From Streptomyces sp. B21-083 (GTDB taxonomy: Bacteria > Actinomycetota > Actinomycetes > Streptomycetales > Streptomycetaceae): a DNA stretch of 64,000 nt. Both the position numbers and the translations under genes were made by a program. The notes below the pieces were generated by a model. That model was not told the DNA's origin. It saw only the letters and a program-made list of their open reading frames with translations, and did no database searches. Below, piece after piece: positions 37,161-46,403 of the stretch (positions are counted from its first letter, which is position 1; the number at the start of each line of letters is the position of its first letter). Location: NCBI RefSeq assembly GCF_036898825.1, contig NZ_JARUND010000001.1, forward strand, positions 2,356,001 to 2,420,000. Direction: 5' to 3'.

Positions 37161-38111
37161 TCAGCCGGCGAGGCGGGGGCGGCCGGCCGGGGTGGGAGCC
37201 ACGCCGAGGTGTTCGAGCAACAGCCCTTCCCGGGTGGACCAGGGGCAGATCTCGACACTCTTGGCCCCGCAGGCTTCCATCAGGGCCTGCGCGATCAGGG
37301 CTCCGGCCAGGGACTGCTCGGCGCGGTGCCGGGAGATGCCCGGCAGCTTGGCACGGTGGGACGGTGCCGCATCAGCCAGCACAGAGACCGCCGTGCGCAG
37401 TCGGGGCAGCGTCAGCCGCCCTGTGCGCGGTGTCCTGCTCTGGGCGGCGGCGAGGCGGGCGAGCTGTTCGAAGGTCTTGGAGGAGGCCAGCACCCGCCCT
37501 CCCGGCTCGGCCCGTGGCAGGTCGGGGACGGCTTCCAGAGACTCGCGGAGGTACCGCAGGACCTCGGCGAGACGGCGTCGGGACGGCGCGGTGCCGCCGG
37601 GAAGCCAGTCCCGGGTGATCCTCCGGGCGCCCAGCGGCAGTGAGTTGACGACGCGGGGCTGGTCTCCGGTGCCGGAGGCGATCTCCACGGTGCCGCCGCC
37701 GATGTCCAGGACCAGCAACCGCCCGGCCGTCGGGCCGGCCCACTGGCGGGCGGCCACGTAGGCCAGCCGCGCCTCCTCCTCGCCGCTCAGCACGCGCAGG
37801 CGGGTGCCGGTGGCGCGTGCCACTCGCGCGATGATCTCGTCACGGTTGGGCGCGTCACGGATGACGGAGGTCGCGAACGCGAACACTTCCGGTCCGGGCA
37901 GCCGCGGACCGGCGGTGACGGCCTCGGCGACAGCCCGCTCGACGCTCTTCATGCCGACCTTGTCCAGACGCCCCTTGCGGTCGAGGGTCTCGTGCAGTCT
38001 CAGCCGCACCTTGCGGGAGAACACCGGCTCCAGCACCGAGCCCGGACGCCGCCGCACCACCGTCAGCAGAGCGCTGTGGCACCCGACATCGAGCACACCT
38101 GCCTGCCGCAT
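37161..38111 (-). CDS. Ppx/GppA exopolyphosphatase-family protein
   Basis: 316 residues from ATG 38111 with GGGAGG 7 bases upstream. The actin-like ATPase fold motifs are visible: VLDVGCHSALLTVV at the N-terminus, then VFAFATSVIRDAPNRDEI, then RLLVLDIGGGTVEIASGTG. Members hydrolyse inorganic polyphosphate or pppGpp. At this length it contains only the two N-terminal domains, like the short actinobacterial Ppx proteins. The usual S-N-S of the first phosphate loop is replaced by C-H-S (DVGCHSA), a point worth noting. It is monocistronic. Confidence 0.88.
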   Translation of the reverse strand: MRQAGVLDVGCHSALLTVVRRRPGSVLEPVFSRKVRLRLHETLDRKGRLDKVGMKSVERAVAEAVTAGPRLPGPEVFAFATSVIRDAPNRDEIIARVARATGTRLRVLSGEEEARLAYVAARQWAGPTAGRLLVLDIGGGTVEIASGTGDQPRVVNSLPLGARRITRDWLPGGTAPSRRRLAEVLRYLRESLEAVPDLPRAEPGGRVLASSKTFEQLARLAAAQSRTPRTGRLTLPRLRTAVSVLADAAPSHRAKLPGISRHRAEQSLAGALIAQALMEACGAKSVEICPWSTREGLLLEHLGVAPTPAGRPRLAG

Positions 38112-38599
38112 TCCATCGCCTCCCTCTGCCCCACGCTCGACCGGACCGGCCCCTTGTCCCGTCCTCCGGCACCCCCGACGACAGCACGACGGGATTCCGA
38201 GCCAGTACGTAAGCATATCGTCACCACCCGTTCACCCTCCGCCCCGGTCCACAGCGGTGGCGCGGGGACAGGCGACTCGCGGCAGCCGGCCGCTGTCCCG
38301 CTTGCCCGGACGCACCCACTCCGCAGACGACCGCAACACCGCTCTCGGCCTTGGCGGAAGAACGTAAAGGGGGGACAAAAATCTCCCTGCCACGGTTGTC
38401 ACTGGTGATGCCAGACTTCCGGCACGACCGGCCGCGGCGGTGATCCGCACGGTCGTCCAGGTTCTGCGGCGACGACGGTCCCGCCCCTGCCGTGCCGCTG
38501 TGCGCGGCGTGATCCGTCCGCGATGCGAAGGCTTGCCCATGTCCACTGAAGTCCCCGAGTCCGCCGTCCCACCCACCACCGATACCCGCGAATCCTCGT
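38112..38599. other. 490-bp stretch without an intact gene
   Basis: It holds the ppx promoter region, then about 250 bases with no supported gene. A short possible protein start at 38539 (MSTEVPESAVPPTTDT) runs 26 codons before losing any sensible sequence. It leads into the alpha-galactosidase fragment. Confidence 0.5.
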
Positions 38600-38915
38600 C
38601 GGCCCCCAGTCGGCGCATGTGTGGGGCCTGCACCTCGCCTGGAGCGGTAACCACCGGATCCTGGCCGAGCGACTCCCCGCCGGCCGCCCGGCCATCGCAG
38701 CCGGTGAACTGCTGCTGCCGGGCGAGGTGATCCTCGGCCCCGGCGAGGAGTACACCGGCCCGTGGCTCTACGGCTCCCACAGCGACCAGGGCTTCGACGG
38801 CCTGTCCGCCCGCTTCCACGACCACCTCCGCGCCCGCCCCAGTCACCCGCAGCGGCGCCGCCCGGTTGTGCTCGACACCTGGGAAGCCGTCTATTTCGAC
38901 CACGACCTCGACAGG
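38600..38915 (+). pseudogene. Internal fragment of a GH36 alpha-galactosidase
   Basis: One frame reads VWGLHLAWSGNHRILAERLP at 38619-38678 and later ARPSHPQRRRPVVLDTWEAV then YFDHDLDR. These are hallmark N-terminal-domain and first barrel strand sequences of bacterial GH36 alpha-galactosidases (normally about 700 residues). Homology stops sharply after DHDLDR at about 38915, and no upstream N-terminus is in frame. The catalytic KWD and second Asp are absent. It is a dead remnant, left when the glycoside cluster to the right was rearranged or inserted. Confidence 0.8.
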
Positions 38916-39000
38916 CGGTGTCGGGGGCGTGTTCGTAGTCAGTCAGGAGATCAGGGTCGGCGGCGACACCGCGAAAATGCGAGAACCGCCAGGTCCGGCT

Positions 39001-39027
39001 CCAGCCCGAACTGGTGGTTCGGGCTGG
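39001..39027. terminator. Hairpin between GH36 remnant and SDR gene
   Basis: CCAGCCCGAA (39001-39010) and TTCGGGCTGG (39018-39027) form a perfect 10-bp stem with a 7-base loop, 31 bases after the SDR stop on the minus strand. Confidence 0.75.
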
Positions 39028-39057
39028 CCGTTTGGTCCGCCGCTGGCACCGTACCGC

Positions 39058-39852
39058 TTACATATGGGTGCCGCCGTCTATGCGGATCTCCGTGCCGGTG
39101 ATGAACGCGCCGTCCACCGAGCCGAGCATGGCGACGACGCCCGCGACCGTCTCCGGCCCGGCGAAGCCCAGGCCGATGGCCGGGACCAGCTTCATCATGA
39201 TTTCGTAGTCCGCGTCGTCGGGCAGGCCCGGGCCGACGTTCTCCTTGCTGGTGCCACTCGCGTCGGTCATCCCGGAGGAGATGGAGCCCGGCGCGACGGC
39301 GGTGAAGCGGATGCCCTGCTTGCTGTACTCGCTGGCGAGCGCATGAGTCATGGACTGGATGCCGCCCTTGCTGGCGGCGTAGGCGGCCATGTAGGGGTGC
39401 GCGAAGCTCGCCGAGGTGGAGCTGAAGTTGACCACGGCCGGGTTCTCGCCCTGGAGCAGCGCCGGGATCACCTCGCGGATCATCAGGAAGGTGCCGGTCA
39501 GGTTGACCGCGATGACGTGGTTGAACTGTTCCAGGCTGGTCTCGTGGGTGTGCGAGGAACGCAGGATGCCGGCCGCGTTGACCAGTACGTCCAGGCCGCC
39601 GCCGAGGGCGGTGAGTGCCGCCGCGACGGCCTCGCGGACGGAGGTCTCGTCGGCGATGTTCACCTGGACGGTGTGCAGACGGGCCTCGGTCCCGGTGTCG
39701 GCGGCGAGCTTGCGGGTGGCGGTCAGACCGGCCGTATCGACGTCGGCGGCGACGACGTGGCCGCCCTCGGCGAGTATGCGCAGGACGGTGGCCTGGCCGA
39801 TGCCGGAGCCTGCTCCGGTGATCAGGACACGGCGGTCGTCGTAACGGTTCAT
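39058..39852 (-). CDS. SDR-family NAD(P)-dependent oxidoreductase
   Basis: 264 residues. The classical SDR pattern is complete: VLITGAGSGIGQATVLRILA, DV after VVAAD, VNAAGI, Ser in VNFSSTSASF, and YxxxK as YAASKGG. The C-terminal FITGTEIRIDGGTHM ending is standard. Asp in VVAADVD, after the second strand, suggests NAD(H). Members oxidise sugars, steroids and other alcohols; here a sugar or aglycone alcohol is plausible because the next genes are glycosidases. A 440-base gap with a decayed ORF separates it from the GH operon, so it is probably not co-transcribed. Confidence 0.93.
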   Translation of the reverse strand: MNRYDDRRVLITGAGSGIGQATVLRILAEGGHVVAADVDTAGLTATRKLAADTGTEARLHTVQVNIADETSVREAVAAALTALGGGLDVLVNAAGILRSSHTHETSLEQFNHVIAVNLTGTFLMIREVIPALLQGENPAVVNFSSTSASFAHPYMAAYAASKGGIQSMTHALASEYSKQGIRFTAVAPGSISSGMTDASGTSKENVGPGLPDDADYEIMMKLVPAIGLGFAGPETVAGVVAMLGSVDGAFITGTEIRIDGGTHM

Positions 39853-39990
39853 GGGAGTGCTCCAGTTTCTGGTTTCTGGCGAGTGGGTCTGCTGGTCGGT
39901 CGGCTGGTGGAGTTATGACGTGGCCGTGGGTTGGATGCCTGCGCGGACGCGTTTGGCGCGCTGCCGGGTGGGCCACGGCATGGTGGAACG

Positions 39991-40264
39991 TCAGGAGTCA
40001 TCGATCCAGTAGCCGGCGATGCCGTCGGCAGGTTCGGTCACGAAGGTGACGGCACCGCCGATGAGCCGTGTGCTCTCGGACTGGGCGGAGTCGAAGGCGG
40101 ACCGGCCGGGCTCGCGTCACCAGGAACTGGCTCCAGGCGGTGGCGAGTTCCTCGCGAATCGCTTCATTGCCCGGTGTGTCGATGTCCAGCGCTGTCAGCT
40201 TGTCGCCCAGGTGGATCAGCTCACACCGTGCGACATCCGGCTCGCCTGCTCCTGCGGCGGTCAC
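39991..40264 (-). pseudogene. Possible frameshifted small gene
   Basis: From 40264 a frame reads MTAAGAGEPDVARCELIHLG then DKLTALDIDTPGNEAIREEL, sensible protein-like sequence, up to FLVTRA. From there a second frame continues with SAFDSAQSESTRLIGGAVTF and VTEPADGIAGYWIDDS, ending at TGA 39991. One indel near 40110 would join them into about 90 residues. The family is not recognised. It could be a GC-bias artefact, but the good amino-acid balance after the shift argues for a real, damaged gene. Confidence 0.35.
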
Positions 40265-40292
40265 AGTTACGCAAGTCCCGTCCCATGATCAT

Positions 40293-42719
40293 TCAGCGTG
40301 CGTCGAGGGTGAGGTGAGAGACGCCGTGCAGGTGCGACGTCGCGGTGACGTGGACGCTCCCGGTCCGCCCCGTGGATCGCAGGGCGGCGAGAGCACGACC
40401 GCGGTACGCGCGCTGAGTGGGATCTGCGAACGGACGGGTGGGGTCAGGTCTGGCGCTGCCGTACCCCACGAGCTCGGCCGGGCCCTCGACCCTGAGCTCG
40501 ATGTCGTCGTCCGCGAGCATCTCCACCGTGCCGGCGCCGTCGACGATCTCGACCTCGACGAACGCGAGGTCGTCGCCGTCGGCCCGCAGGCGAGCCCTGT
40601 CCGCGGTCAGACGGACCTCGAGGTCGTCCCCCGCCGAGCGGAGCACCGTCCGGGACACCTCGCGCCCTCCCCGGTAGCCGGCCGCGACGAGTTCGCCGGC
40701 GGCGTAAATGGTGGTGAACCGAGCGGTGTAGCGATGTCGTCTCCCGGCCCTGCGACGGCCGGCGGAACGCCCGTTGACGAACAGTTCCACCTCGTCGTCC
40801 GCGGAGTAGACCTCGATCTCGGCCTTGCGGCCCGCGCACCCGCGCCAGGCCCAGCTCTCGACAGCGTCGGTGCTGCGCCAAGCGACCCGTGCGACGGGCT
40901 GTCCCGCCTGGTCGAGGGGCCGCACACCGATCGCCGGCCCGAGGTGCGTCCCCCATGCCACCTGCCCGAGGCGCAGCGAGAAGTCCGGCTGTCCGGTCAG
41001 GTCGATGAGCCCGGGCCCGGCGATGAGGTAGGGATAGGGCTTGACCAGCCCGGTCCTGCGGCCGGGCGCCCACACCCCGACCCCCGACTCTCCCAGGTAT
41101 TCCCAGCCGACCCAGATGAAGTCGCCGATGACGGACGGGTACGCCGTGACGAGGTCCCACGCACGGGCGATGTCTCCTGGCAGGGTCTCGCTGCCGACGA
41201 TCACGCGGTCGGGGTATGCCTTCACGTCGTGCTTGTACCGCGCCAGCCCGTAGTTGTAGCCGGCGATGTCCACCTCGGCGAACGCGTCGCGTGTCGCCCG
41301 GTCGGCGATGGGGAGCCGCGAGACGACGTCCATCATGCGCCCGATCTGGTTGACCAGACGATTGGCTTCCGTGCTGCCCGGCCCCTGCTTGTCGTGTCGA
41401 GCCCCCTCCGGCGCGTCGGAGGCACCCGCGTACGGGGACCTGTTCATCGACGACAGGACGTTGAGGAAGATGTTGAGGGCCACCGTGACCGGGCGGTCCG
41501 GGTCTGCCGCCTTGACGTACGCGGTGATCTCATGGGTGAGCGCGACGCCGTCGGGGTGCGCGGTCTCGGGTATCTCGTTGCCGATCGAGTAGATGACGAC
41601 GGAGGGCCGGTTTCGGTCCTTCTCGATCATGCGGTCGGCATCCTCGCGCCAGGTGTCGAGGAACCGGTGCGCGAAGTCGTGCGTGGATTTGGCCTGGATC
41701 CAGTAGTCGGCGAGTTCGTCCATCACGTACATGCCCAACTCGTCACACGCGTCGAGCAGGTGACGTGACATCGGGTGGTGCGCCGACCGGACGGCGTTGA
41801 AGCCGTTCTCCTTGAGGATCCGGATGCGCCGGAACTCGGCGGCCCGGTGGGTGGCGGCGCCCAGGATGCCGTTGTCGTGGTGGATGCACGCACCGCGCAG
41901 GTTGACCTTCTGCTTGTTGATCCGCAGGCCGTGGCGGGCGTCGACGTGCACCGTGCGTAGCCCCACGAGCTCGCGACGGGTGTCGACGACGGCACCGTCG
42001 TGCTCGACCGTCGTGACGAGCTGGTAGCGGAACGGGTCCTCGGCGGACCACAGGCGGACCACGGGCACGTGCAGGTGCGCGATCCCGTCGTCGCCCGCCA
42101 CTGCTTGCGCCACGGCCCCTGCCTCGGAGTGCAATACGGTGCGGACGTGCACGGGCCTGTCGCTGTCGTTCACGACTTTGGTCCGGACCTCGACGACCGC
42201 GGCAGCGCCGTGGAGCGTCGTGCGCACGCCGACACCGTCATCCTCCAGGCGCACACGACTGCGGATCCGCAGGGACACCGACCGGTACAGGCCGGAGCCG
42301 GGGTACCACCGGCCTGCGGGCTGCGCGCTGTTGTCGACGTCGACAGCGATCTCGTTCTCGTCGTCCCAGTTCAGGACGGAGTCGATACGGAAGCCGAACT
42401 CGGTGTACCCGCTGCGCACAGTTCCGACCCGGTGGCCGTTCACGGTCACGACCGACTCGCCCTGGATGCCGTCGAACCGGAGCTGGACGTCGCGACCGCG
42501 GTACGCGGGGTCGGCGTACCAGCGCGTGCGATAGGTGTACCGACCCCCCGGGAACCATCCGGTGTCGGACCTGCCGGAGGCGCCGGACGACCGGGGCTCG
42601 GTGATCATCGCGTCGTGCGGGAGGCGTACGGCGGCCTCTTCGGCACTGCCCGGGCGACGCACGGTCCAGTCACGAAGGTCGACGTGATCCGCGTCGAGCC
42701 GCACGTCGGTCCCGGTCAT
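40293..42719 (-). CDS. Glycoside hydrolase family 2 (beta-galactosidase-like)
   Basis: 808 residues from ATG 42719, overlapping the GH3 stop (ATGA). Domains in order: sugar-binding jelly roll (about 30-170, with RWYPGSGLYRSVSLRI), Ig-like, TIM barrel (about 280-560), then the DUF4982/Ig-type C-terminus (VELFVNGRSAGRRRAG). The acid/base Glu is in IYSIGNEIPE. The nucleophile is probably the Glu of VGSETLPGD. There is no signal peptide, so it is intracellular. GH2 DUF4982 enzymes act as beta-galactosidases, beta-glucuronidases or on sugar acids; specificity is not resolved. It is the last gene of the GH78 operon. Confidence 0.92.
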   Translation of the reverse strand: MTGTDVRLDADHVDLRDWTVRRPGSAEEAAVRLPHDAMITEPRSSGASGRSDTGWFPGGRYTYRTRWYADPAYRGRDVQLRFDGIQGESVVTVNGHRVGTVRSGYTEFGFRIDSVLNWDDENEIAVDVDNSAQPAGRWYPGSGLYRSVSLRIRSRVRLEDDGVGVRTTLHGAAAVVEVRTKVVNDSDRPVHVRTVLHSEAGAVAQAVAGDDGIAHLHVPVVRLWSAEDPFRYQLVTTVEHDGAVVDTRRELVGLRTVHVDARHGLRINKQKVNLRGACIHHDNGILGAATHRAAEFRRIRILKENGFNAVRSAHHPMSRHLLDACDELGMYVMDELADYWIQAKSTHDFAHRFLDTWREDADRMIEKDRNRPSVVIYSIGNEIPETAHPDGVALTHEITAYVKAADPDRPVTVALNIFLNVLSSMNRSPYAGASDAPEGARHDKQGPGSTEANRLVNQIGRMMDVVSRLPIADRATRDAFAEVDIAGYNYGLARYKHDVKAYPDRVIVGSETLPGDIARAWDLVTAYPSVIGDFIWVGWEYLGESGVGVWAPGRRTGLVKPYPYLIAGPGLIDLTGQPDFSLRLGQVAWGTHLGPAIGVRPLDQAGQPVARVAWRSTDAVESWAWRGCAGRKAEIEVYSADDEVELFVNGRSAGRRRAGRRHRYTARFTTIYAAGELVAAGYRGGREVSRTVLRSAGDDLEVRLTADRARLRADGDDLAFVEVEIVDGAGTVEMLADDDIELRVEGPAELVGYGSARPDPTRPFADPTQRAYRGRALAALRSTGRTGSVHVTATSHLHGVSHLTLDAR

Positions 42720-45043
42720 CCGGTCACTTCCAGAGTGGTCGTGAGCTCGGCGGTGGAGCTGCCCCCGGCCCAGAGGTCGAGGACGGTGGCGTCGAGCTGG
42801 TACGTGCGGGTCGCGGCGCTCCAGTACCGGAGCTGGTCGGGGCCGAGCTCGAAGCTCACGGTGGTGGTCGTGCCCGCGGGGACCGGGACTCGCTCGAAGC
42901 CCTTGAGCTCCCGCACGGGCCGCGACGACGCCCCGTAGCGCTGGTGGACGTACAGCTGTACGACCTCGTCGGCGTCGCGCTCGGACGTGTTGGTGACGTC
43001 GACCGACACGGTCGCGGTGTCCCGGCGGGCCATGGACGTCCGGTCGATCCGGAGGTTCGTGTACGTGAAGGTGGCGTAGGACAGGCCGTGGCCGAACGGG
43101 TACAGGGGTGCCCCGTTGTCCTGGAAGTACCGGGCGTGCTGGTCCTGCGGCGCGAAGGTGCGGTGGTGGGAATACACGAGCGGCACCTGGCCGACGTGGC
43201 GGGGCCACGTGAAGGGCAACCGGCCGGCGGGCGAGATGTCACCCACCAGCACGGAGGCGACCGCTTCGCCCCCACGTGTCCCCGGGTACCACGCCTGCAC
43301 GATGGCGGGGACGTGCTCGTCCGCCCACCGCAGGTCCAGTGGACGGCCCGACAGCACGACCAGGACCACGGGCGTGCCGGTCGCGGCGACGCGCCGCAGC
43401 TGTTCGAGCTGACGGCCGGGGAGGTCGAGCGTGGAGGTCGACGCCTTCTCGCCGATCTGGTTCTGCGGTTGCCCGACGACCACGATCGCGACGTCGGCGA
43501 CCTCGGCGGCGGCGACGGCGCGCTCGATCTCGGCGTCCTCGTCCAAGTCGGCCGGGGTCGGGACGACCGTCGGGTCCAATACGTCGAACGGCGACGGATG
43601 CAACCGCTCGGGGGCACCGGTCCCGGCCGCGTACTCGACCCGGATGCCGTCCCCGAGCCGGGCACGCAGCCCGTCGATGATCGTGACTGTCTCGGAGGTG
43701 TCGTGGTCGAGCACCCACGGTCCGAGCGTGTCGCGCCGGGAGTCGGCGAGCCGGCCGATGACGGCGACGCTGGTGAGCTGCTCGGGCCGCAGGGGCAGCG
43801 CGGCCGCGTCGTTCTTGAGGAGGACGAGGGTGCGCTCGGCCGCTTCCCGGGCGGCGTCACGGTGCGCCACGGCGTTCAGGACCGCGCGGGCTGTGTCCTC
43901 GTCGGTGTAGGGGCTCTCGAAAAGGCCGAGCCGGAACTTCGCCGCGAGCACCCGCGACACGGCGGTGTCCAGCGTTTCCTCGGCGACCAGCCCGTCGCGT
44001 ACCGCCTGCGGGAGGTGGTCGAACGCCGGGGTGAAGGTGCACATCTCCATGTCGAGGCCCGCGTTCAGCGCCCGCACGGCGGCGTCCTGCTGGTCCTTCG
44101 CGAAGTGCTGCGTCTCCAGCGACTGCACGGCGTTGGCGTCCGAGACGACCCAGCCGTCGAAGTGCAGTTCGTCGCGCAGCAGGTCGCTCAGCAGCCACCG
44201 GTTCGCGGAGGCCGGCACGCCGTTGAGGTCCATGTAGGCGCTCATGATGTTGGCGGCGCCCGCTTCGATCGCGGCTCGGAAGGGCGGCAGGTACACGTTG
44301 CGCAGCTCGGCGTCGGAGATGTCGGCGTCGTCGTAGTCGCGGCCGCCGCGAGCGGCGCCGTACCCCAGGAAGTGCTTCGCACCGGCAAGGACGCTTTCGG
44401 CCCCGAAGTCACTTTGGAATCCGCGGACCTGCGCCGCGGCCATGGCCGCGGTGAGCACCGGGTCCTCCCCGGCCCCCTCGACGATGCGGCCCCAGCGAGG
44501 GTCGCGGGCGATGTCGATCATGGGCGCGAACGTCCAGCGGATCCCCGCCGCGCGCGCCTCTCGGGCCGCGACGACCTGCGCCGCCTCGGCGGCGTCCGGG
44601 TCCCAGCTCGCGGCCATCGCGATCGGCACGGGAAAGATCGTACGCAGCCCGTGGATCACGTCGTTGCCGAACAGCAGCGGGATGCCCAGCCGGGTGTCCT
44701 CGACGGCGCGGCGCTGCAGTCGGTTGCCCAGGGCGGGGTCCTTGACGAACAACAGCGATCCGGCGCCGCCGCGGGAGACGGCGGCTTCGACGTCGTGGGG
44801 CTGATGGACGAAGGCGCGATGTTCGGGCGGCAGGGACTCTACGTCGAAGCCGTCGGGGATCGGCTCGCCGGTGCCCATGTAGAAGAACTGGGTGAGCTGG
44901 CCGGCCTTCTCCTCCAGGGTCATGCGGGCCAGCAGATCGGTCACCCGGTCCTCGACGGGCAGGCCGGCGTCGCGGTAGCGCGCCTCCCCCTCCGTTTTCC
45001 GGGTGCCGGCGTCGTTCGGGATCGTGTCGGGGGCGGTTGTCAT
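42716..45043 (-). CDS. Glycoside hydrolase family 3 beta-glucosidase (BglX-like)
   Basis: 775 residues from ATG 45043 with AAGGAG upstream. N-terminal GH3 barrel: NDVIHGLRTIFPVPIAMAAS, then AKHFLGYGAARGG, and nucleophile Asp in WVVSDANAVQSL. C-terminal alpha/beta sandwich: AVIGRLADSRRDTLGPWV. A fibronectin-III-like domain at the end carries DEVVQLYVHQRYG. No signal peptide, unlike E. coli BglX, so it is cytoplasmic here. It removes terminal beta-glucose or xylose. It overlaps both neighbours by four bases. Confidence 0.94.
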   Translation of the reverse strand: MTTAPDTIPNDAGTRKTEGEARYRDAGLPVEDRVTDLLARMTLEEKAGQLTQFFYMGTGEPIPDGFDVESLPPEHRAFVHQPHDVEAAVSRGGAGSLLFVKDPALGNRLQRRAVEDTRLGIPLLFGNDVIHGLRTIFPVPIAMAASWDPDAAEAAQVVAAREARAAGIRWTFAPMIDIARDPRWGRIVEGAGEDPVLTAAMAAAQVRGFQSDFGAESVLAGAKHFLGYGAARGGRDYDDADISDAELRNVYLPPFRAAIEAGAANIMSAYMDLNGVPASANRWLLSDLLRDELHFDGWVVSDANAVQSLETQHFAKDQQDAAVRALNAGLDMEMCTFTPAFDHLPQAVRDGLVAEETLDTAVSRVLAAKFRLGLFESPYTDEDTARAVLNAVAHRDAAREAAERTLVLLKNDAAALPLRPEQLTSVAVIGRLADSRRDTLGPWVLDHDTSETVTIIDGLRARLGDGIRVEYAAGTGAPERLHPSPFDVLDPTVVPTPADLDEDAEIERAVAAAEVADVAIVVVGQPQNQIGEKASTSTLDLPGRQLEQLRRVAATGTPVVLVVLSGRPLDLRWADEHVPAIVQAWYPGTRGGEAVASVLVGDISPAGRLPFTWPRHVGQVPLVYSHHRTFAPQDQHARYFQDNGAPLYPFGHGLSYATFTYTNLRIDRTSMARRDTATVSVDVTNTSERDADEVVQLYVHQRYGASSRPVRELKGFERVPVPAGTTTTVSFELGPDQLRYWSAATRTYQLDATVLDLWAGGSSTAELTTTLEVTG

Positions 45044-45354
45044 GCGGAATTCTCCTTCGTTGCTCCACGCGCGACGTCCGCAAGGAGCGGCCGCAGGGTC
45101 TGGCCCCAGGCGCGGTAGCCGGGTCCGTTCAGGTGAAGGTCGTCGTGGGTGTACAGGCTGCGCAGGCCGCCTCGATGGTCGGCGAGGACCGGCCACAGGT
45201 CGACGTACCGGGCGTCGGCACGCAGTCGCAGTGGCCCGATGGGCGGAGCGGCGAAGGGGATACCGGCGAAGATTCCGCCTGTCTCGCCCCAGCGGGTTCC
45301 TCGCACTGACCCGTGGCTCGTGCGGACCATCGGGAACTGAGCGGATTCACTCAT
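45040..45354 (-). pseudogene. Chimeric esterase remnant: carboxylesterase N-terminus fused to SGNH-hydrolase C-terminus
   Basis: The 104-residue frame begins as a type-B carboxylesterase (VRTSHGSVRGTRWGETGGIF then AGIPFAAPPIGPLRLRA), which normally continues for over 450 residues. After about residue 48 it reads DLWPVLADHRG followed by THDDLHLNGPGYRAWGQTLR, the C-terminal catalytic DxxH block of SGNH/GDSL lipases. The nucleophile regions of both families are missing. A deletion between two esterase genes explains it. It retains the frame and the ATGA overlap with GH3, so it may still be translated and couple GH3. Confidence 0.75.
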
Positions 45355-45357
45355 GTG

Positions 45358-46335
45358 TCACCATTCCGCCTGTTCCTGGGAGGTCCCCATCAGGGCGAGG
45401 ATCGCCGGGTCGTCCGTCAGGGCTGAACCGTCCACGAAGGGGCCCGCGTCCACACGGCGGACGAACTCAGCGGTGCGGTCGAGGGCTTCGAGCGCTTCGG
45501 GCAGCAGAGAGCCGAATACGGGCCAGGCGTGGTGCATGTGCGGCCAGAGTTCCAGCACCGTCTCCACGCCGCAGACGGCGGCACGTGCGGCCAGCGCGAC
45601 CGAGTCGTCACGCAGCAACTCGGAGCCTGAGGCCAGGATCATCAGCGGGGGCAGACCGGTGAGGTCGGCGAGTGCGGGGCAGGCTTGCGGATCCTCGGGG
45701 CTGTGTCCGGCGAGGTAGTCGGCGGCCATCTGCGGGCCGAGCCAGGGGGTGATCATGGCGTCGGTGGCGGCGTTCGCGGCCCAGCTGCCTGATGCCAGGT
45801 TCTCCGAGCGCAGGTCGAACACGCCGGACCAGAGCACGCCGGCCACGGGTGCACCGTCGCCCGCGTCGCGGCGGCGCAGCAGGAGCGAGGCGGCAAGACC
45901 CGCTCCCGCCGACTCGCCGGCCACGACGATCCGGGCCGCCGGATAGGCGGCGCGGACGGCTTCGTAGGCGTGTTCGCAGTCGTCGAGCCCGGCTGGGAAC
46001 GGGTGTTCAGGTGCGAGCCGGTACTCGGGCGCCACGGTTCGGGTGTTCAGACGCAACGCCAGGAGCCCGGCCGCGGCCCGCGCCTGGGCCGCGGTGCCCG
46101 TGCGGAAGCCGCCGCCGTGGATGTGGAGGATGACCAGGTCGTCGCGCGGCTCTGGCGGGCTGAAAAGCAGCGCGCCCGTCAGACCGGGGAACGCGTCCTC
46201 GACCACGCCGTCAGGTACCGGGGTCATCGCCGCGAAGCGGACGGCGTTCTCGCGCTGCTGGGCGAGCGTGGGTCGCGAGGCGGCGCGACCAGCTGTGACC
46301 AGTCCGGAAAGCCACTCGTGGGTCTTGCTGGGCAT
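45358..46335 (-). CDS. Alpha/beta-hydrolase, HSL-type esterase
   Basis: 325 residues. It is a hormone-sensitive-lipase-family esterase: oxyanion HGGG in LVILHIHGGGFRTG, nucleophile elbow VVAGESAGAGLAAS, catalytic Asp around LLRDDSVAL and His in HMHHAWPVF. There is no signal peptide. It probably deacetylates or de-esterifies sugars or phenolics such as acetylated glycosides before the GHs act. It ends 3 bases upstream of the chimeric esterase start and begins 68 bases after the GH78 gene. Confidence 0.9.
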   Translation of the reverse strand: MPSKTHEWLSGLVTAGRAASRPTLAQQRENAVRFAAMTPVPDGVVEDAFPGLTGALLFSPPEPRDDLVILHIHGGGFRTGTAAQARAAAGLLALRLNTRTVAPEYRLAPEHPFPAGLDDCEHAYEAVRAAYPAARIVVAGESAGAGLAASLLLRRRDAGDGAPVAGVLWSGVFDLRSENLASGSWAANAATDAMITPWLGPQMAADYLAGHSPEDPQACPALADLTGLPPLMILASGSELLRDDSVALAARAAVCGVETVLELWPHMHHAWPVFGSLLPEALEALDRTAEFVRRVDAGPFVDGSALTDDPAILALMGTSQEQAEW

Positions 46336-46403
46336 GGGTCCCCCAAGTCATCGGAGAGCGGGGAGGGCAGTGGGGCGGGAAGCGATCTTCGCTTGACGAC
46401 TCG

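Noticed and set aside
42944..45118. 724-codon plus-strand frame across GH3
   Set aside because: Antisense shadow of a clear GH3 enzyme.
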